Below, one piece after another: positions 62,701 to 64,000 of a stretch of DNA of 64,000 nucleotides. The translations under genes were made by a program, and so were the position numbers. Position 1 is the first letter of the stretch. Each line of letters starts with the position of its first letter. The stretch lies in NCBI GenBank assembly GCA_028752905.1, contig JAQNBH010000011.1, positions 620,001 through 684,000 of the forward strand, read 5' to 3'. Origin of the DNA: Cladorhizidae sp. MBARI D1340-BT2 (lineage: Eukaryota > Porifera > Demospongiae > Poecilosclerida > Cladorhizidae). The notes under the pieces were generated by a model, which saw nothing but the letters and a program-made list of their open reading frames with translations, ran no database searches and was not told the DNA's origin.

Positions 62701-64000
62701 TATTCCTTGTCAAGACACAGAAAGCATGGCCACACCCACTCATGAGAGAAAAAGAGCAGCTCAACAGACATGATGGTGTGAAGAGGTGTGACTTCAGTTA
62801 TCCAATCATTTCAGTCATACAAACACCTCCAGTCCCAAAGTGTTCGGATACCTGACCCCATGCGATACATCATCTGTAGTGTGTGCCTACTCACTCCTCC
62901 CTCACCTCTGATCTGCACCTCCTTCATGAAGAAGCCTTCTCTTATCTTGCACCCAACCACACTGCATGTGTGTGTGTGTGTGCGTGCGTGTGCACGGGCA
63001 CCTCACATAGCAGTGATAGTGTATTGTGTGTGAGAGACCACACCCACCAGAGTAGCGGAGCAGTGATGGTGTTGTTGTTGAAGTGTTTGTGTTTATGGGG
63101 CATGAAGGGGTCTTCAGACTCCACCCAGTCTGAATGAACCACACCCCTAACACGGGCAGTGAAGGCCGATGCCTGACAACTCCACATTAACACGGCCTCC
63201 TGTACCTCATTAGGGCCCCTCACACTCCAACCACCATCCTCACCATCCTCACCACCTCCACTCACACCAGCTCGTTGCTTCTCCAGCCCCTCAAGGCAGG
63301 ACTGGATCTATTCACACATAGAGCACAGTCACACCTTACACCCACATGGTACACCTCACACCCACATGGCACACCTCATAACACACAGCACACCTTACAC
63401 CCATGCCTTAAACCCACACATGGCACACCTTACACCCACATGGCAGACCTGACACCCACACATCACACCCACATGGCAGACCTGACACCCACGTGGCACA
63501 CCTGACACCCACACATCACACCCACATGTCACACCTGACACCCACATTTCACACCTCAACAACACAGCACACCTTACACCCATGCCTTAAACTCACATGG
63601 CACACCTGACACCCACATGCCTCACCTGACACCCACATGACACACCTGACACCCACATGGCACACCTGACACCCACATGGCAGACCTAACACCCACCCAT
63701 CACACCCACATGGCACACCTGACACCCATATGCCTCACCTTACCTTGTCCGGCTGCATGACACAGCCGTTGCAGGCACGGCATACAAAGTTGAGTGTCTC
63801 CAGGTCGGCAACAAGGCCCAGGGGGTCACTGGGGTGCCCCTCCCCCCCTGCATGCAGCACCCAGCAGCTGGTGTTGCTCCCTCGCATGTTGTTGACAGTA
63901 CTATGCATAGAGGCGGGGCTTGAGAAGCCAGTCAGCCCATCAGTAAGCAGGATAATGCCCTTGAGGGCGTGTCGGGGCAGCAGTTGGAGAGCCAGAGTAC
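8384..64000 (-). CDS. SZT2: SZT2-like KICSTOR subunit gene, 20 exons, partial at both ends
   Basis: Twenty exons read right to left join with matching phase at every junction. Joined spans are 63744-64000, 63048-63301, 62906-62961, 59805-59875, 59568-59719, 37301-37339, 36971-37135, 33326-33856, 32088-32261, 31925-32003, 31470-31691, 25341-25590, 24176-25266, 23210-23576, 20286-20481, 19025-20079, 15136-15256, 13458-13549, 11176-13256 and 8384-8557. The product resembles SZT2 over most of its length: a vWA-like segment with GIILLTDGLTGF, then LEVQLCYPWKP, WSSMVLLEGHLYIRFVFG, TELWVEPQCGRV, VPLKFVFGE, MCDYFLEVYLLP and LAQKMGLF. In animals SZT2 is the scaffold of KICSTOR (with KPTN, ITFG2 and KICS2), which brings GATOR1 to the lysosome and represses mTORC1. 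The family assignment is from remembered homology. Human SZT2 is about 3,400 residues, so roughly the N-terminal 100 and C-terminal several hundred residues should lie outside the window. Confidence 0.82.
8558..9470. repeat. 18-bp minisatellite, about 50 copies, touching the e20 acceptor
   Basis: The unit is TGTGGATAGGTGTGCACA with GATAGG/GAGAGG and GTGTGC/GAGTGC variants. The last unit merges into the e20 acceptor GTGCATGCAG on the minus strand. Period 18 produces long false ORFs in all frames. Confidence 0.96.
9576..9960. repeat. 36-bp minisatellite, about 10 copies
   Basis: The unit is GCTAGACACCACACCTCCTC followed by ATTATGGCTAGGGGAA, with shortened units at both ends. Confidence 0.95.
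9985..11173. repeat. 29-bp minisatellite, about 41 copies, abutting the e19 donor
   Basis: The unit is GCTAGCAACAGTGTGTGACA followed by CATTAGACT; some copies lack a TG. The first unit starts three bases inside the intron after e19 (CAG|GTAATGTGTCACAC), so donor and array share sequence. Confidence 0.96.
11176..13256 (-). CDS. SZT2: SZT2 exon e19, largest exon
   Basis: A 2,081-bp exon with acceptor CCATCTATAG and donor CAG|GTAATG; phase 1 in and 0 out. Encodes LVLQVYGITPASRDF, then TTLDILCGLYARNQQLKLSP and RRPTLTFHLPLP, where the family has a DxxxxxRNPxxKLxPxDVxFIQP region. It continues with FFFYFLQMLSTFTIYP, MCDYFLEVYLLP, a Ser/Arg-rich linker of about 150 residues starting near exon residue 330, and a final strand set ending RRMVFLRVTQHQ. 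The linker holds three tandem 8-residue repeats of the form SRxxSENL near residues 340-372. Small open frames on the opposite strand here are shadows. Confidence 0.88.
13262..13410. repeat. Purine-rich GGGAGGAGGGAGGGACG tract
   Basis: An irregular tandem of GGGAGG, GGGACGCA and GGTGAGAGAGGCA on the plus strand, in the 201-bp intron between e18 and e19. On the transcribed strand it is a long C/T tract just upstream of the e19 acceptor and may serve as its pyrimidine tract. Confidence 0.85.
13458..13549 (-). CDS. SZT2: SZT2 exon e18
   Basis: A 92-bp exon. The split codon with e17 is Lys, giving KIDESLCSVGKVSVLEAPPT. Acceptor ACATGTCTTAG and donor G|GTAACC; phase 2 in and 1 out. The xxESxCSV motif corresponds to the family CETACSV. 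The donor is only moderate, but phase and homology agree on both sides. Confidence 0.74.
13550..14070. other. Intronic unique sequence, nothing recognised
   Basis: About 520 bp of intron between e17 and e18. It is A/C/T-rich, with short stops in all frames and no repeat or RNA gene that I can see. Confidence 0.55.
14076..14868. repeat. 18-bp minisatellite, about 43 copies
   Basis: The unit is GTGTGTGGGGCAAGTCTA. A variant with GGGTGTGGCTA interrupts at about 14158, 14355 and 14714. Copies are otherwise nearly identical. Confidence 0.96.
15136..15256 (-). CDS. SZT2: SZT2 exon e17
   Basis: A 121-bp exon with acceptor GTCCTGGTGCAG and an ideal donor GTAAGT; phase 1 in and 2 out. Encodes ALLVTRSALSAFAVTNSKDV, then YVLQDITATGEESVFYVK. 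The pattern of a hydrophobic strand, the VTN turn and xxxFYLRL matches the SZT2 segment that reads as a beta hairpin before the CET/CSV motif. It has 3.8 kb of array-rich intron upstream and 1.6 kb downstream. Confidence 0.8.
15257..15720. other. Intronic sequence with a short (TG)n patch
   Basis: Intron upstream of e17. Positions 15380-15440 are TG/CATG-rich. The rest is unique, with no coding signal. Confidence 0.5.
15721..18165. repeat. 28-bp minisatellite, about 87 copies
   Basis: The unit is GACCTGAGCTAGCTGTGCTT followed by ATTCCAGT. Variants alternate AGCTGTG/AGCAGTG and CCAGTG/CCTGTG. On the transcribed strand each unit contains GCTCAG|GTCACTGG, an AGGT junction-like core. Confidence 0.97.
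18240..19018. repeat. 22/28-bp mixed minisatellite at the e16 donor
   Basis: The core is GTGTCCCTGTCAGTGTGCAT with one or two GTGCAT steps, giving 22- and 28-bp units. The array ends about eight bases from the e16 donor. Confidence 0.95.
19025..20079 (-). CDS. SZT2: SZT2 exon e16
   Basis: A 1,055-bp exon whose acceptor pyrimidine tract is almost pure C (CCCCCTCCCTGTAG). Donor AAAG|GTACTC; phase 2 in and 1 out. Encodes CYQTVVGSLRHYLQWLLCDE, then VPLKFVFGEIHSL, PGYYLLNTEDYYYLQ, a proline run and Ser/Arg-rich linker, PWVLVRVLSGSVAIYLQVRS, and WFLLKDMLETHVCSPYLLLE. The LxFVFGPExS motif and the YYLxxxxxYFYL pattern are SZT2-like. The Ser/Pro-rich middle is likely disordered. Confidence 0.86.
20080..20285. 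other. 206-bp intron with a G-run on the plus strand
   Basis: The intron between e15 and e16. The plus strand has a run of GGAG followed by about 14 G at 20091-20109. On the transcribed strand it forms the C-only pyrimidine tract of the e16 acceptor. Confidence 0.75.
20286..20481 (-). CDS. SZT2: SZT2 exon e15
   Basis: Acceptor ACATGTATAG and donor GTGGGTGTGG; 196 bp; phase 1 in and 2 out. Encodes SLLEASGLREVKRLEPGAMD, then VASYIVSVDLVFSSQCLDS. The hydrophobic alternation in SYIVSVDLVF fits the family strand LQVTLDLFVLTLP after TCLGEV. The exon sits just beyond a 2.4-kb array of a 37-bp unit in the preceding intron. Homology is modest and phase fit is good. Confidence 0.72.
20560..22960. repeat. 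37-bp minisatellite with a duplicated 912-bp block
   Basis: The unit is TGTATGGTATGCATGTAGTA followed by CTGTACTGGCCCAGTAC. The first part (20560-20740) is degenerate. The stretch near 21129-21918 recurs 912 bp later with the same variant order, including the truncated ATGCATAGTCCAGTAC unit at about 21855 and 22767. Confidence 0.96.
22985..23056. repeat. 17-bp repeat, 4 copies
   Basis: The unit is CACCTGCCTCAAGCACC, in the intron between e14 and e15. Confidence 0.9.
23210..23576 (-). CDS. SZT2: SZT2 exon e14, low-complexity linker then beta-rich start
   Basis: Acceptor CATATTCTAG and donor ATCA|GTGAGG; phase 0 in and 1 out. The first two thirds are polar and acidic (SDSDSSEDDMEF, SSSGEEEEGGGG), then PPLFLQVSLSLH, a five-Gln run, and GPLTTCI. 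The APLFLxLxCSV strand and the VPTCL motif that follow a long acidic loop are recognisable in SZT2. The donor inside the TCI codon sends the frame into e15. The polyGln and polyGlu/Gly runs are coding micro-repeats. Confidence 0.8.
23590..24000. repeat. Degenerate CATGCACCCACATGTCAT array
   Basis: About 20 loosely similar 18-26-bp units of CACATGTCATATGCATGCAC type, in the intron between e13 and e14. It is more diverged than the other arrays, so probably older. Confidence 0.85.
24005..24175. repeat. 54-74-bp array copied from the e13 donor junction
   Basis: Three intronic copies begin ATGTCTGGTAAAGGG at 24026, 24080 and 24153, and the parent ATGTCTGGTGAGTGAGGG lies inside e13 near 24220. On the minus strand each copy has CCAGACATGGC followed by GAGGGAGGGAAAGTGAGTG or a variant, so exon tail and donor are repeated together. 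Confidence 0.88.
24176..25266 (-). CDS. SZT2: SZT2 exon e13
   Basis: A long exon after a 74-bp intron, with acceptor TTTTTACTTGCAG. It encodes DLNRQFWQHLYMLLRA, then hydrophobic strands including LYLPLLLVQVHQECILEPF, FLLGLSVCQHMTVTLDM, a C-PHC pair (ALCPHCLTLFPAK), ADVLCQLLEATLSKHEWSVC and LAQLGFKPVPGCAPGYFWMD. Two in-frame donors exist. GTGAGT at 24176 is used here because it is closer to consensus. GTTAGT at 24209 would shorten the exon by 11 codons, with the same phase 0. The open frame runs on into the adjoining junction-derived array. Assignment comes mostly from collinearity and phase. Confidence 0.78.
25341..25590 (-). CDS. SZT2: SZT2 exon e12 with acidic low-complexity insert
   Basis: Follows a 5.9-kb intron. 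Acceptor CCTCGTGCAG and donor GTGAGA; phase 0 in and 1 out. Encodes VDSDVVLEVGSFVHLLHCCQ, then a Glu/Lys/Gly stretch (GEEEEKEEDKEGGGEG), then VLDFEMSSLLDKSIVCALLL and RAFSD. The DF-LLxxCxxxxxxLLxA pattern matches the family segment after the WVEPQ exon. The acidic stretch is encoded by GAGGAG micro-repeats and is probably a disordered insertion. Confidence 0.8.
25880..28460. repeat. 47/48-bp minisatellite, about 54 copies
   Basis: The unit is GGTGTGGTATTGATGACTCT followed by ACGGTGGCTTACTCCAGGCA and GCACTCCA. Two main variants differ at TACTCCAGGCAG (48 bp) and TACTCTGGCAG (47 bp). Some units are truncated near 27100-27240. Confidence 0.96.
28461..28879. other. Unique intron segment, nothing coding seen
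   Basis: About 420 bp between two arrays in the e11-e12 intron. It contains GGTAAAGGGTTAAC near 28600, similar to the ends of the small inverted-repeat elements at 30237 and 61859, preceded by TTTTACC near 28559. Confidence 0.5.
28885..29085. repeat. 32-bp minisatellite, 6 copies
   Basis: The unit is ACGGCTGCTGCTGCAGGGGT followed by GTGGTCAAATAC. Confidence 0.93.
29226..30152. repeat. 49-bp minisatellite, about 19 copies
   Basis: The unit is CTTCAACCACAGGACTCTGT followed by GCTGCAACATTCTGTGCCAC and TCCTGCTTG. Because 49 is not a multiple of 3, the long ORFs through it cycle through the three frames. Confidence 0.96.
30237..30293. mobile_element. 57-bp inverted-repeat element (MITE-like)
   Basis: The ends are GACCCTTTACC and GGTAAAGGGTC, an 11-bp perfect terminal inverted repeat around an AT-rich core. 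The same ends bound 61859-61916. A half copy (GGGACCCTTTACATATAATA) starts at 30211. Confidence 0.6.
30362..30535. repeat. Degenerate ACATGTACATGCAT low-complexity block
   Basis: Alternating purine/pyrimidine words ATGCAT, ACATGT and CATACA, largely self-complementary. Confidence 0.85.
30645..31132. repeat. 20-bp minisatellite, about 24 copies
   Basis: The unit is ATGAACATCTATACCTCATT with ATCAACATC variants and two small rearranged units near 30750 and 31010. Confidence 0.95.
31133..31402. repeat. 20-bp minisatellite, about 13 copies
   Basis: The unit is TTCATTATGCACATAAGTGC. It directly follows the previous, unrelated 20-bp array. Confidence 0.95.
31403..31469. repeat. Short array at the e11 donor
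   Basis: Three degenerate units (GGACACACATGTATGCAGT) lead into the donor GTAAGTGTCCTCC of e11. On the minus strand the copies read ATGTGTGTCCTCC where the donor reads GTAAGTGTCCTCC. Confidence 0.8.
31470..31691 (-). CDS. SZT2: SZT2 exon e11
   Basis: A 222-bp exon in phase 0 at both ends, with acceptor CATGTCTGCAG and an ideal donor GCA|GTAAGT. Encodes QEHGSGVGSSDNSHAGGG as a loop, then LLQYVIFPYEHA, RTELWVEPQCGRV and LEYLNNLSHTDISTA. The YxLFP strand and the VWVEPQYGRV motif are recognisable SZT2 landmarks. Three short degenerate repeats begin right after the donor. Confidence 0.88.
31692..31924. other. 233-bp intron with degenerate CCATGGTAAC repeats
   Basis: The intron between e10 and e11 contains about four loose copies of GCTATGTTGCCATGGTAAC. 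There is no coding signal. Confidence 0.65.
31925..32003 (-). CDS. SZT2: SZT2 exon e10
   Basis: A 79-bp exon after an 84-bp intron. Acceptor GTTGCTGCAG and donor AAG|GTGAGG. Encodes CRLREGYLITSAHHGIVTMA and then IQLGVK. This matches the SZT2 pattern EVRLxEGFxxxxSxxGIxxMxxELPIQ. Leaves in phase 0. Confidence 0.8.
32088..32261 (-). CDS. SZT2: SZT2 exon e9
   Basis: The split codon with e8 makes RYEQDG, completing the family-like VRYE motif. The exon reads on through FVEAVERMVQMDYLPC and SLWQPPHVTQDISTALLR. Acceptor CATGTTTAG and donor AG|GTGTGT; 174 bp; phase 2 in and 2 out. Helical content followed by a DISTALL tail fits an SZT2 region just before the EGF/EGY strand in e10. Confidence 0.76.
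32262..32575. other. Unique intron segment before an array
   Basis: About 310 bp of intron between e8 and e9. Short open frames occur on both strands, but none has splice sites or recognisable homology. Confidence 0.5.
32576..33290. repeat. 38-bp minisatellite, about 19 copies
   Basis: The unit is CTTAAGACTGTGTGGCCCAC followed by CATGCTTGGCTGGGCACC. It ends 36 bp before the e8 donor. Confidence 0.96.
33326..33856 (-). CDS. SZT2: SZT2 exon e8
   Basis: A 531-bp exon with acceptor CTCATCTCAG and donor CAG|GTACGT. It encodes LLHQFWRPLCTIDTSQWYRW, then KLVLILHPEHPLP, a GRYG motif, WSSMVLLEGHLYIRFVFG, and a region with CVVLHVGHIVGMP. This is a long collinear match to the SZT2 N-terminal third as I remember it (FWRP-C, LxLxxxHPLP, WxxFVLVExHSY). 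The last 30 residues (GKPILTVIGKQLQKFMVR) match the family ILIRYE approach. A 15-bp tandem duplication gives GVASKGVASK. The acceptor itself is the first unit of the neighbouring tandem array. Confidence 0.87.
33857..34432. repeat. 52-bp array of the e8 acceptor, 11 copies
   Basis: The unit contains CTGAGGTGAGAGAGAGTTAT, then ACACATGATGTGCATTACAC and ATCTGATG. The first unit begins exactly at the e8 acceptor. On the minus strand every unit ends CTCTCTCACCTCAG or CTCTCATCTCAG, a complete pyrimidine tract plus CAG. Confidence 0.95.
34433..35853. repeat. 28-bp minisatellite, about 50 copies
   Basis: The unit is GGGACACATGAGATGCAACT followed by GCCTTACT, with G/A and C/T variants. On the transcribed strand each unit contains CCCAGTAAGGCAG or CCCAGTAAGGTAG. 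Confidence 0.97.
35875..36345. repeat. 19-bp minisatellite, about 23 copies
   Basis: The unit is GTTAGAGTATGGCGTGTGT, with GGTGTG variants in the first half. Confidence 0.95.
36346..36940. repeat. GTGTGTGAGTGG / GTGTGTAGGTAGGTG compound array
   Basis: Units of roughly 32-52 bp alternate GTGAGTGGTGTGTGTG and GTGTGTAGGTAGGTGG. The array ends about 20 nt from the e7 donor. The His/Thr-rich minus-strand ORFs here are artefacts, except for the e7 exon at their upstream end. Confidence 0.93.
36971..37135 (-). CDS. SZT2: SZT2 exon e7
   Basis: Encodes FSSSDALLAHFLSFSSSP, then GLPLFHFLPNSSKPVPSLD, matching the family pattern of a helix with an SFSS motif followed by PLFY-PPNS. The acceptor is a long TG-rich tract ending GTGTGCAG with almost no pyrimidine run of the usual kind. 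The donor is GTACGC after GGGAA, which is weak but keeps phase 2 into e8. The start (37135) is firm. The end (36971) is less certain because repeat sequence begins about 20 nt later. Confidence 0.76.
37136..37245. repeat. (CA)n-rich intron directly at the e7 acceptor
   Basis: ACACACACCACACACAC and CAGATACACACAC words fill most of the 165-bp intron between e6 and e7. On the transcript this is a UG-rich tract running straight into the CAG acceptor. Confidence 0.92.
37301..37339 (-). CDS. SZT2: SZT2 micro-exon e6
   Basis: A 39-bp exon lies 22.2 kb downstream of e5. Acceptor TACTACTGCAG and donor GTGAGG flank LSAVRKFKQALQR. This continues the SZT2-like xSVVRxFxxxLQ helix that follows the HDV motif. 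Phase enters at 2 and leaves at 2, matching both neighbours. It is short but well placed, since it completes homology that would otherwise be missing between e5 and e7. Confidence 0.78.
37390..37610. repeat. 36-38-bp minisatellite, about 6 copies
   Basis: The unit is CATGCATGTGGGGACACACA followed by TGTGGGGACTGATGGACA. It lies 50 bp upstream (in transcript sense) of the e6 acceptor. Confidence 0.93.
37683..55428. repeat. 17.7-kb array of a 50-bp unit, about 355 copies, with higher-order structure
   Basis: The unit is AGGTAGTTACATCTCAGTGT followed by TTGTGCTCTAGACATCGTCC and TCTATTCTAG. Variant units (GTACATGTAGTT insert, CTTTATGCTC deletion, CCTCTATCTCAG deletion, CTGTATTC, CTTCATCC) recur in fixed order. 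Matching landmarks are 5,569 bp apart: 42303/47872, 43096/48665, 43492/49061, 44092/49661 and 45576/51145. It fills most of the 22.2-kb intron between e5 and e6. Confidence 0.98.
55429..55660. other. Unique 230-bp island between arrays
   Basis: Non-repetitive sequence flanked by the 50-bp and 17-bp arrays. It holds the perfect hairpin at 55556-55605. Confidence 0.7.
55556..55605. other. Perfect 15-bp inverted repeat (hairpin)
   Basis: The left arm is TCTGTCTCCACTGAA (55556-55570) and the right arm TTCAGTGGAGACAGA (55591-55605), with a 20-nt loop between. It could be a tiny inverted-repeat element or a structured intronic RNA. Nothing in the sequence decides between these. Confidence 0.8.
55661..56165. 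repeat. 17-bp minisatellite, about 29 copies
   Basis: The units are GGGCATGTTCTAATCAA and GAGCTTGTTCTAATCAA, often alternating. Confidence 0.95.
56166..56285. repeat. Degenerate GATACATA block
   Basis: Irregular AGATACATA and GAGATACA words, about 120 bp, between two regular arrays. Confidence 0.75.
56286..59502. repeat. 40-bp minisatellite, about 80 copies
   Basis: The unit is GGGAGTGCTTCCCCACACCT followed by AATACACACACACCAACACA. An extra CA gives 42-bp units at intervals. GGCAGTGC variants also recur. Confidence 0.97.
59568..59719 (-). CDS. SZT2: SZT2 exon e5 with in-frame 30-bp duplication
   Basis: Acceptor CCCACGCAG and donor GTGAGG give a 152-bp exon entering in phase 0 and leaving in phase 2. 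It starts SWPLLSGKAEL, completing the SZT2-like ASWPL motif with the last Ala of e4. It then repeats WPLLSGKAEL once more before LLQLSTSYDGPYSFVHDVYS. The second copy is an exact 30-bp tandem duplication at the DNA level. The segment GPYSFVHDV matches the GGYDILHDV-type motif of the family. Confidence 0.82.
59720..59804. other. 85-bp intron with a (CA)n run
   Basis: The intron between e4 and e5. Positions 59760-59791 are an uninterrupted CA run, which is UG on the transcript. Confidence 0.9.
59805..59875 (-). CDS. SZT2: SZT2 exon e4
   Basis: This 71-bp exon has a good pyrimidine-rich acceptor (TTTGCTTGTGTAG) and donor GTAAGA. It encodes DSVLEVQLCYPWKPNVNIYY and ends TISA in phase 0. The LEVxLxxxWKxN pattern is one of the clearest SZT2 family matches in the window. 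The 85-bp intron after it contains an uninterrupted (GT)n run on the transcribed strand starting about 14 nt past the donor. Confidence 0.82.
59876..60180. other. Unique intron segment
   Basis: About 300 bp upstream of e4 without repeat, apart from a TGTGTGCATGTGTG patch near 59920. Nothing else recognised. Confidence 0.5.
60181..60570. repeat. 40-bp minisatellite, about 10 copies
   Basis: The unit is GTGCAAGTGGTCCATTCTTG followed by CTCATGTGACTAGCAGAAGA. Copies are nearly identical. Confidence 0.96.
60571..60690. repeat. 35-bp repeat, about 3.5 copies
   Basis: The unit is AACAAACTCCCACTGACTTG followed by GTGGGTAAAGGTTCT. Confidence 0.92.
60745..61500. repeat. 28-bp minisatellite, about 26 copies
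   Basis: The unit is TTCCAGATGATGGCTAGATG followed by CTCTATTA. Copies are uniform up to about 61150, then truncated and rearranged. Confidence 0.95.
61501..61858. other. Unique intron segment, nothing recognised
   Basis: About 360 bp in the e3-e4 intron with no sustained open frame or repeat. Confidence 0.5.
61859..61916. mobile_element. 58-bp inverted-repeat element (MITE-like), second copy
   Basis: The ends are GACCCTTTACCA and TGGTAAAGGGTC, a 12-bp perfect inverted repeat around an AT-rich core. The ends are shared with the element at 30237-30293 but the core differs. Confidence 0.6.
61975..62540. repeat. TATGTGTGCATG low-complexity block
   Basis: Alternating TGTATG, TGTGCATG and TGTACATG words. 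It generates long Cys/Met/Val or His/Thr artefact ORFs in several frames. Confidence 0.94.
62541..62905. other. Unique intron segment with a 71-codon minus-strand open frame
   Basis: Minus-strand positions 62556-62771 are open and could splice from e3 in phase. However, e3 joins e4 directly with a better family match, so it is left as intron. Confidence 0.45.
62906..62961 (-). CDS. SZT2: SZT2 exon e3
   Basis: This is a 56-bp exon after an 86-bp intron. It uses acceptor GTGCAG and donor GTGAGG, and enters in phase 2 and leaves in phase 1. It encodes KIREGFFMKEVQIR, which matches the remembered LREGY...V motif that directly precedes the LEVKL strand in SZT2. Joining it to e4 gives EVQIRDSVLEVQL with no gap, which supports skipping the open frame at 62556-62771. 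Confidence 0.72.
63048..63301 (-). CDS. SZT2: SZT2 exon e2
   Basis: Acceptor ...AGATCCAG precedes TCCTGCCTTGAG. A second in-frame acceptor six bases upstream (start 63307) cannot be excluded. The exon encodes SCLEGLEKQRAG, then an acidic Gly/Glu/Asp stretch, then VQEAVLMWSCQ and DWVESEDPFM, ending LLW. Exit phase is 2 at donor GTGGGTGTGG, the same ten bases used at the e15 donor. The acidic stretch comes from GGTGAGGAT micro-repeats and is probably a disordered insert. Placement rests on phase continuity with e1 and e3. Confidence 0.68.
63325..63738. repeat. 20-bp array derived from the e1 donor region
   Basis: The unit is CACCTGACACCCACATGGCA with ACATCACACCCAC and TGCCTTAAACCC variants. 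On the transcript units read CAGGTGTGCCATGTGGGTGT, and one reads CAGGTGAGGCATGTGGGTGT, echoing the e1 donor AAGGTAAGGTGAGGCATATG. Confidence 0.92.
63744..64000 (-). CDS. SZT2: SZT2 exon e1 (vWA-like segment), 5' part outside window
   Basis: This is the most upstream exon in view. It enters from the window edge with two bases of a split codon and reads 85 open codons. The strand core GIILLTDGLTGF, followed by SCWVLHAGG and LETLNFVCRACNG, looks like the vWA-type fold near the SZT2 N terminus, where a comparable LLTDG segment is followed by a short Cys-containing strand. The exon ends ...GACAAG|GTAAGG, a strong donor, in phase 0. Its true start is beyond 64000, so the initiator methionine is not visible. 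Confidence 0.78.

Noticed and set aside
62556..62771. Minus-strand 71-codon frame as an extra SZT2 exon between e3 and e4
   Set aside because: It could be entered in phase, but the only phase-compatible exit donor (A|GTTTCC) is poor, and e3 joins e4 directly to rebuild a contiguous family motif.

Overview
This window looks like animal nuclear DNA, most likely from an invertebrate. It is dominated by one large intron-rich gene on the minus strand. The gene runs from beyond position 64000 (5' side) down to at least 8384, and possibly to 4988 or past the window start. Twenty exons can be built by hand with consistent reading phase and canonical AG acceptors and GT donors. They give about 7.4 kb of coding sequence, roughly 2,475 codons. 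The protein reads as SZT2, the giant subunit of the KICSTOR complex, which docks GATOR1 on lysosomes and restrains mTORC1 when amino acids are scarce. That assignment rests on my memory of SZT2 family sequence, not on a search. Neither the start codon nor the stop codon lies in the window.

Layout in transcription order (right to left): exons e1-e3 at 64.0-62.9 kb carry a vWA-like segment. Exons e4-e5 are at 59.9-59.6 kb. A 22.2-kb intron follows, holding a 17.7-kb array of a 50-bp unit and a 3.2-kb array of a 40-bp unit. Exons e6-e11 lie between 37.3 and 31.5 kb, e12-e16 between 25.6 and 19.0 kb, e17-e18 at 15.3-13.5 kb, the 2.1-kb exon e19 at 13.3-11.2 kb, and e20 at 8.5 kb. Left of e20 are two weaker candidate exons, a decayed plus-strand mobile-element ORF, trinucleotide blocks, and a 3.8-kb array of a 36-bp unit that touches the window edge.

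By my addition of array spans, about three quarters of the window is tandem repeat. Introns are either minimal (74-86 bp) or inflated by minisatellites, nearly every long intron having its own unrelated unit. Several arrays are built from the splice junction they touch: the 3' splice site of e8, the 3' splice site plus exon head of a candidate exon, and the 5' splice sites of e1 and e13. The gene is therefore studded with tandem copies of its own splice sites. This is the most unusual thing here.

Other structure: a 5,569-bp higher-order period in the giant array, a 912-bp block duplication in another array, two short inverted-repeat elements sharing GACCCTTTACC ends, a perfect 15-bp hairpin, and in-frame micro-duplications inside coding exons. 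The organism is not identified. A sponge or cnidarian would fit the mobile-element ORF, but this is a weak inference. No rRNA, tRNA, CRISPR array or prokaryotic feature was seen.
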